Of a DNA stretch of 12,631 nucleotides, positions 10,952 to 12,631 are shown in pieces. Numbering within the stretch: the first letter of the stretch is position 1; every line of letters starts with the position of its first letter. The DNA is from an uncultured Anaerolineales bacterium (lineage in GTDB: Bacteria > Chloroflexota > Anaerolineae > Anaerolineales > Villigracilaceae), in NCBI GenBank assembly GCA_938008865.1, contig CALLJA010000528.1:1-12631 (forward strand), in the 5' to 3' direction. The position numbers and the translations under genes are program-made. The notes beneath the pieces were generated by a model. It saw nothing but the letters and a program-made list of their open reading frames with translations, did no database searches and was not told the DNA's origin.

Positions 10952-11944
10952 ATGTGGCTGGTAACCGGAGCGACAGGTCACATCGGAAATGTGCTGGTGC
11001 GCGAACTGCTGGCGCGCGGCGAACAGGTGCGGGCGTTGATTCTGCCCAACGAAAGCCGCGAGCCGCTCAAGGGTCTGGACGTGGAAATGGTCGAGGGCGA
11101 TGTCCTCGACCTGGATGCGGTCTTCGAGTCGCTGCGAGGTGTGAAGGGCGTCTTCCACCTGGCGGGCATCATCTCGATCATGCCAGGCTCGAACCCGACC
11201 GTGCGGCGGGTCAACGTCGAGGGGACGAAGAACATCCTCAGGGCGGCGAAGGAAAAGCGCATCCACAAGCTGGTGTACACCTCCTCGATCCATGCCATCC
11301 GCCGCGTGGAGACGGGCGTGATCGACGAAAGCGTGCCGTACGACGCGGAGAATCCCTACGGGGAATATGACCGCTCGAAGGCGGAAGCCACGCTCGAGGT
11401 ACTGAACGCCGCCCGCTCGGGCCTGGATGCGACGGTGGTCTGCCCCACAGGCGTGATCGGCCCGTACGATTTCCGCGGCTCGATGATGGGCGATGTGATC
11501 CGCACTGCCGCCGAGAAAAGACCGACCCTGTACGTGGACGGCGCCTACGACTTCGTGGACGTGCGCGACGTGGCCCACGGCCTGATCGCCGCCGCGGAGA
11601 AGGGCAAACGCGGCGAGAGTTACATCCTCTCGGGACAGCGCATCAGCGTGCGCTACCTGCTCGAAACCGTGCGCGAGATCACGGGCGGGCATTTCTTCCA
11701 AATGAAAGTCCCCTTCAACCTGGCGGAGTTTGCAGCGCACTTCACACCCTGGTATTACCGCACCACCCACGCCACACCGCGCTTTACGCCCTACTCGCTG
11801 GAGGTACTGAAGAGCAACTCGCACATCAGCCATGCCAAGGCCACGCGGGAACTGGGCTACCGCCCGCGTCATCTATACGAAAGCATCGCGGACGCGGTGC
11901 ATTGGTTTCTGGAGCGTCGAACGCTCCGTTTGAGCAAGGTGTAG
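10952..11944 (+). CDS. NAD(P)-dependent epimerase/reductase, extended SDR family
   Basis: Rossmann-fold oxidoreductase of 330 residues, the normal size for extended short-chain dehydrogenases/reductases. TGATGHIG at 5-12 is the nucleotide-binding TGxxGxxG motif. The acidic DVLDLDAV at 50-57 follows the third strand. The catalytic set is visible: Ser in YTSS at 109-112 and the YxxxK pair Tyr139/Lys143. CPTGVIGPYDF (164-174) is typical of the dihydroflavonol-4-reductase / 3-beta-hydroxysteroid dehydrogenase-like subgroup. The C-terminal third (240-330) is the variable substrate domain, including the ATRELGYRPRHLYESI stretch typical of the family. No signal peptide or membrane span is evident. 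GAGG about 6 nt before the ATG is the ribosome binding site, and it overlaps the end of tetR. Substrate unknown: a nucleotide sugar, a sterol-like compound or a ketone reduced to an alcohol are all possible. It is probably controlled by the adjacent TetR protein. Confidence 0.87.
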   Translation: MWLVTGATGHIGNVLVRELLARGEQVRALILPNESREPLKGLDVEMVEGDVLDLDAVFESLRGVKGVFHLAGIISIMPGSNPTVRRVNVEGTKNILRAAKEKRIHKLVYTSSIHAIRRVETGVIDESVPYDAENPYGEYDRSKAEATLEVLNAARSGLDATVVCPTGVIGPYDFRGSMMGDVIRTAAEKRPTLYVDGAYDFVDVRDVAHGLIAAAEKGKRGESYILSGQRISVRYLLETVREITGGHFFQMKVPFNLAEFAAHFTPWYYRTTHATPRFTPYSLEVLKSNSHISHAKATRELGYRPRHLYESIADAVHWFLERRTLRLSKV

Positions 11945-11956
11945 TTTGATATCCCC

Positions 11957-11988
11957 TGGCTTCGGAAAATCCTGCAAATCCGAGGCCA
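11957..11988 (+). repeat. Hairpin between the epimerase and degV genes
   Basis: A 10-bp stem with one G-T wobble, TGGCTTCGGA (11957-11966) and TCCGAGGCCA (11979-11988), around a 12-nt loop. No T tract follows, so it is not a standard intrinsic terminator. It lies in the 67-bp gap between the two genes, 12 nt before the ribosome binding site of degV. It may be an mRNA-processing or stability element. Confidence 0.45.
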
Positions 11989-12011
11989 TGCCAACCCATA
12001 GGAGACAGAAC

Positions 12012-12631
12012 ATGAAAATCGTTACGGACTGCGCGGCCGACATTCCCGCCGAAGAGTTGAAGGCGCTGGACATCGTCCAGGCCCCGCTCTTCATCCAATT
12101 CCCCGAGGGCGAGGTCAGTTCGCTGGATATTAGCGCGGACGCCTTCTACGATCGGCTGGAGGCCATGCGGCCTGCCATCCCCACCACGGCCCAACCCTCG
12201 GGCGGATTGTTCGCCGAGATCTACAAAAAACTCGCCATTGTGGACAAGAATATCCTGTCCATCCACATTTCGTCGGGGCTGAGCGGCACGATCAATGCAG
12301 CCCGCGACGGCGGCGAACAGGCCAAAAACCACGCCGACGTACATTTCTGGGACACACTGACACTTTCGGGTGGCGAGCGTTTTCAGGTGATGGCCGCCGC
12401 GCTAGCCAACAAAGCGGGCTGGACCATGCAGGCCATCCAGGAACGCATGGCCAAGATCCGTGAGTCGGTCGAGGTAGTGTACACCCTCGAAACGTTGGAA
12501 TACCTGGCACGCGGTGGCCGCATCGGGCGCGTCAAGGCGATGGCGGGTGCATTGCTCAACCTCAAACCGATTATCCGTGTGGAGCGCTCGGACGGCAAGT
12601 ACAGCACCGTCACCAGCGCGCGCACCATGCC
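12012..12631 (+). CDS. DegV-family fatty-acid-binding protein, N-terminal 206 residues (runs off right edge)
   Basis: Soluble two-domain protein of the DegV/FakB family, which binds a fatty acid between its domains; in Firmicutes FakB presents it to the kinase FakA for phosphorylation. The frame runs from ATG 12012 to the window edge, 206 codons of a usual 280-290. It starts MKIVTDCAADIP, the typical beta-strand plus first D-x-x-x-D/S motif. TTAQPSGG at 58-65 and HISSGLSGT at 85-93 are the two lipid-headgroup-binding motifs. LEYLARGGRIGRV at 162-174 is the best family signature. The ribosome binding site AGGAGA lies 6-7 nt before the ATG. It follows the epimerase gene after 67 bp, possibly in the same operon as tetR. 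Whether a FakA-like partner lies beyond the edge cannot be seen. Confidence 0.93.
   Translation, partial: MKIVTDCAADIPAEELKALDIVQAPLFIQFPEGEVSSLDISADAFYDRLEAMRPAIPTTAQPSGGLFAEIYKKLAIVDKNILSIHISSGLSGTINAARDGGEQAKNHADVHFWDTLTLSGGERFQVMAAALANKAGWTMQAIQERMAKIRESVEVVYTLETLEYLARGGRIGRVKAMAGALLNLKPIIRVERSDGKYSTVTSARTM

Noticed and set aside
10907..11872. A 321-codon minus-strand frame opposite the epimerase gene
   Set aside because: Antisense shadow; the epimerase has the complete nucleotide-binding and YxxxK motifs and a ribosome binding site.

Overview
The window looks like a moderately GC-rich bacterial chromosome with no sign of plasmid, phage or insertion-sequence content. I lean towards Chloroflexota, probably class Anaerolineae. 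The reasons are the long-form ribosomal protein S12, an RpoB carrying a large insertion near its C terminus, a UMF1/Atg22-type transporter and the general flavour of the proteins. This is inference from recollection; no search was run.

Left half (1-6561, all minus strand): core information-processing genes in the order rpoB, rpsL, rpsG, fusA, with fusA running off the left edge. rpoB has its own strong sigma-70-type promoter (about 6646-6674) and is the first gene of its unit. rplL does not precede it and rpoC does not follow it, which departs from the usual rplJL-rpoBC order. A second strong promoter begins 3 bp after the rpoB stop codon. It drives a leader of about 135 nt, containing a 14-bp hairpin, in front of rpsL-rpsG-fusA. 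RpoB carries an insertion of roughly 130 residues containing three degenerate 25-residue repeats.

Middle (6562-10280): a divergent intergenic region, then a plus-strand 12-TM transporter of the UMF1/Atg22 branch of the MFS. It converges on a minus-strand threonine synthase (thrC), and a bidirectional intrinsic terminator lies between them. thrC is divergent from homoserine kinase (thrB), with back-to-back TATAAT boxes. The thrB box lies 6 bp before its ATG, so the mRNA is probably leaderless. ThrB and ThrC catalyse the last two steps of threonine synthesis (homoserine to O-phosphohomoserine to threonine). A clear terminator ends thrB.

Right end (10252-12631): a probable accessory operon of a TetR-family repressor, an extended-SDR NAD(P)-dependent epimerase/reductase and a DegV-family lipid-binding protein cut by the right edge. 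Its promoter is nearly consensus (TTGACA, 17 bp, TATAAA). The -35 box sits inside the thrB terminator hairpin, and a perfect 6-2-6 palindrome lies at the expected start of transcription, which suggests autorepression.

I found no CRISPR array, tRNA, rRNA, transposase or toxin-antitoxin pair, and no clearly new multi-gene system. The best second-look items are the RpoB insertion repeats, the split rpoB/rpoC arrangement, the str-operon leader, the leaderless thrB and the composite terminator-promoter-operator before tetR.
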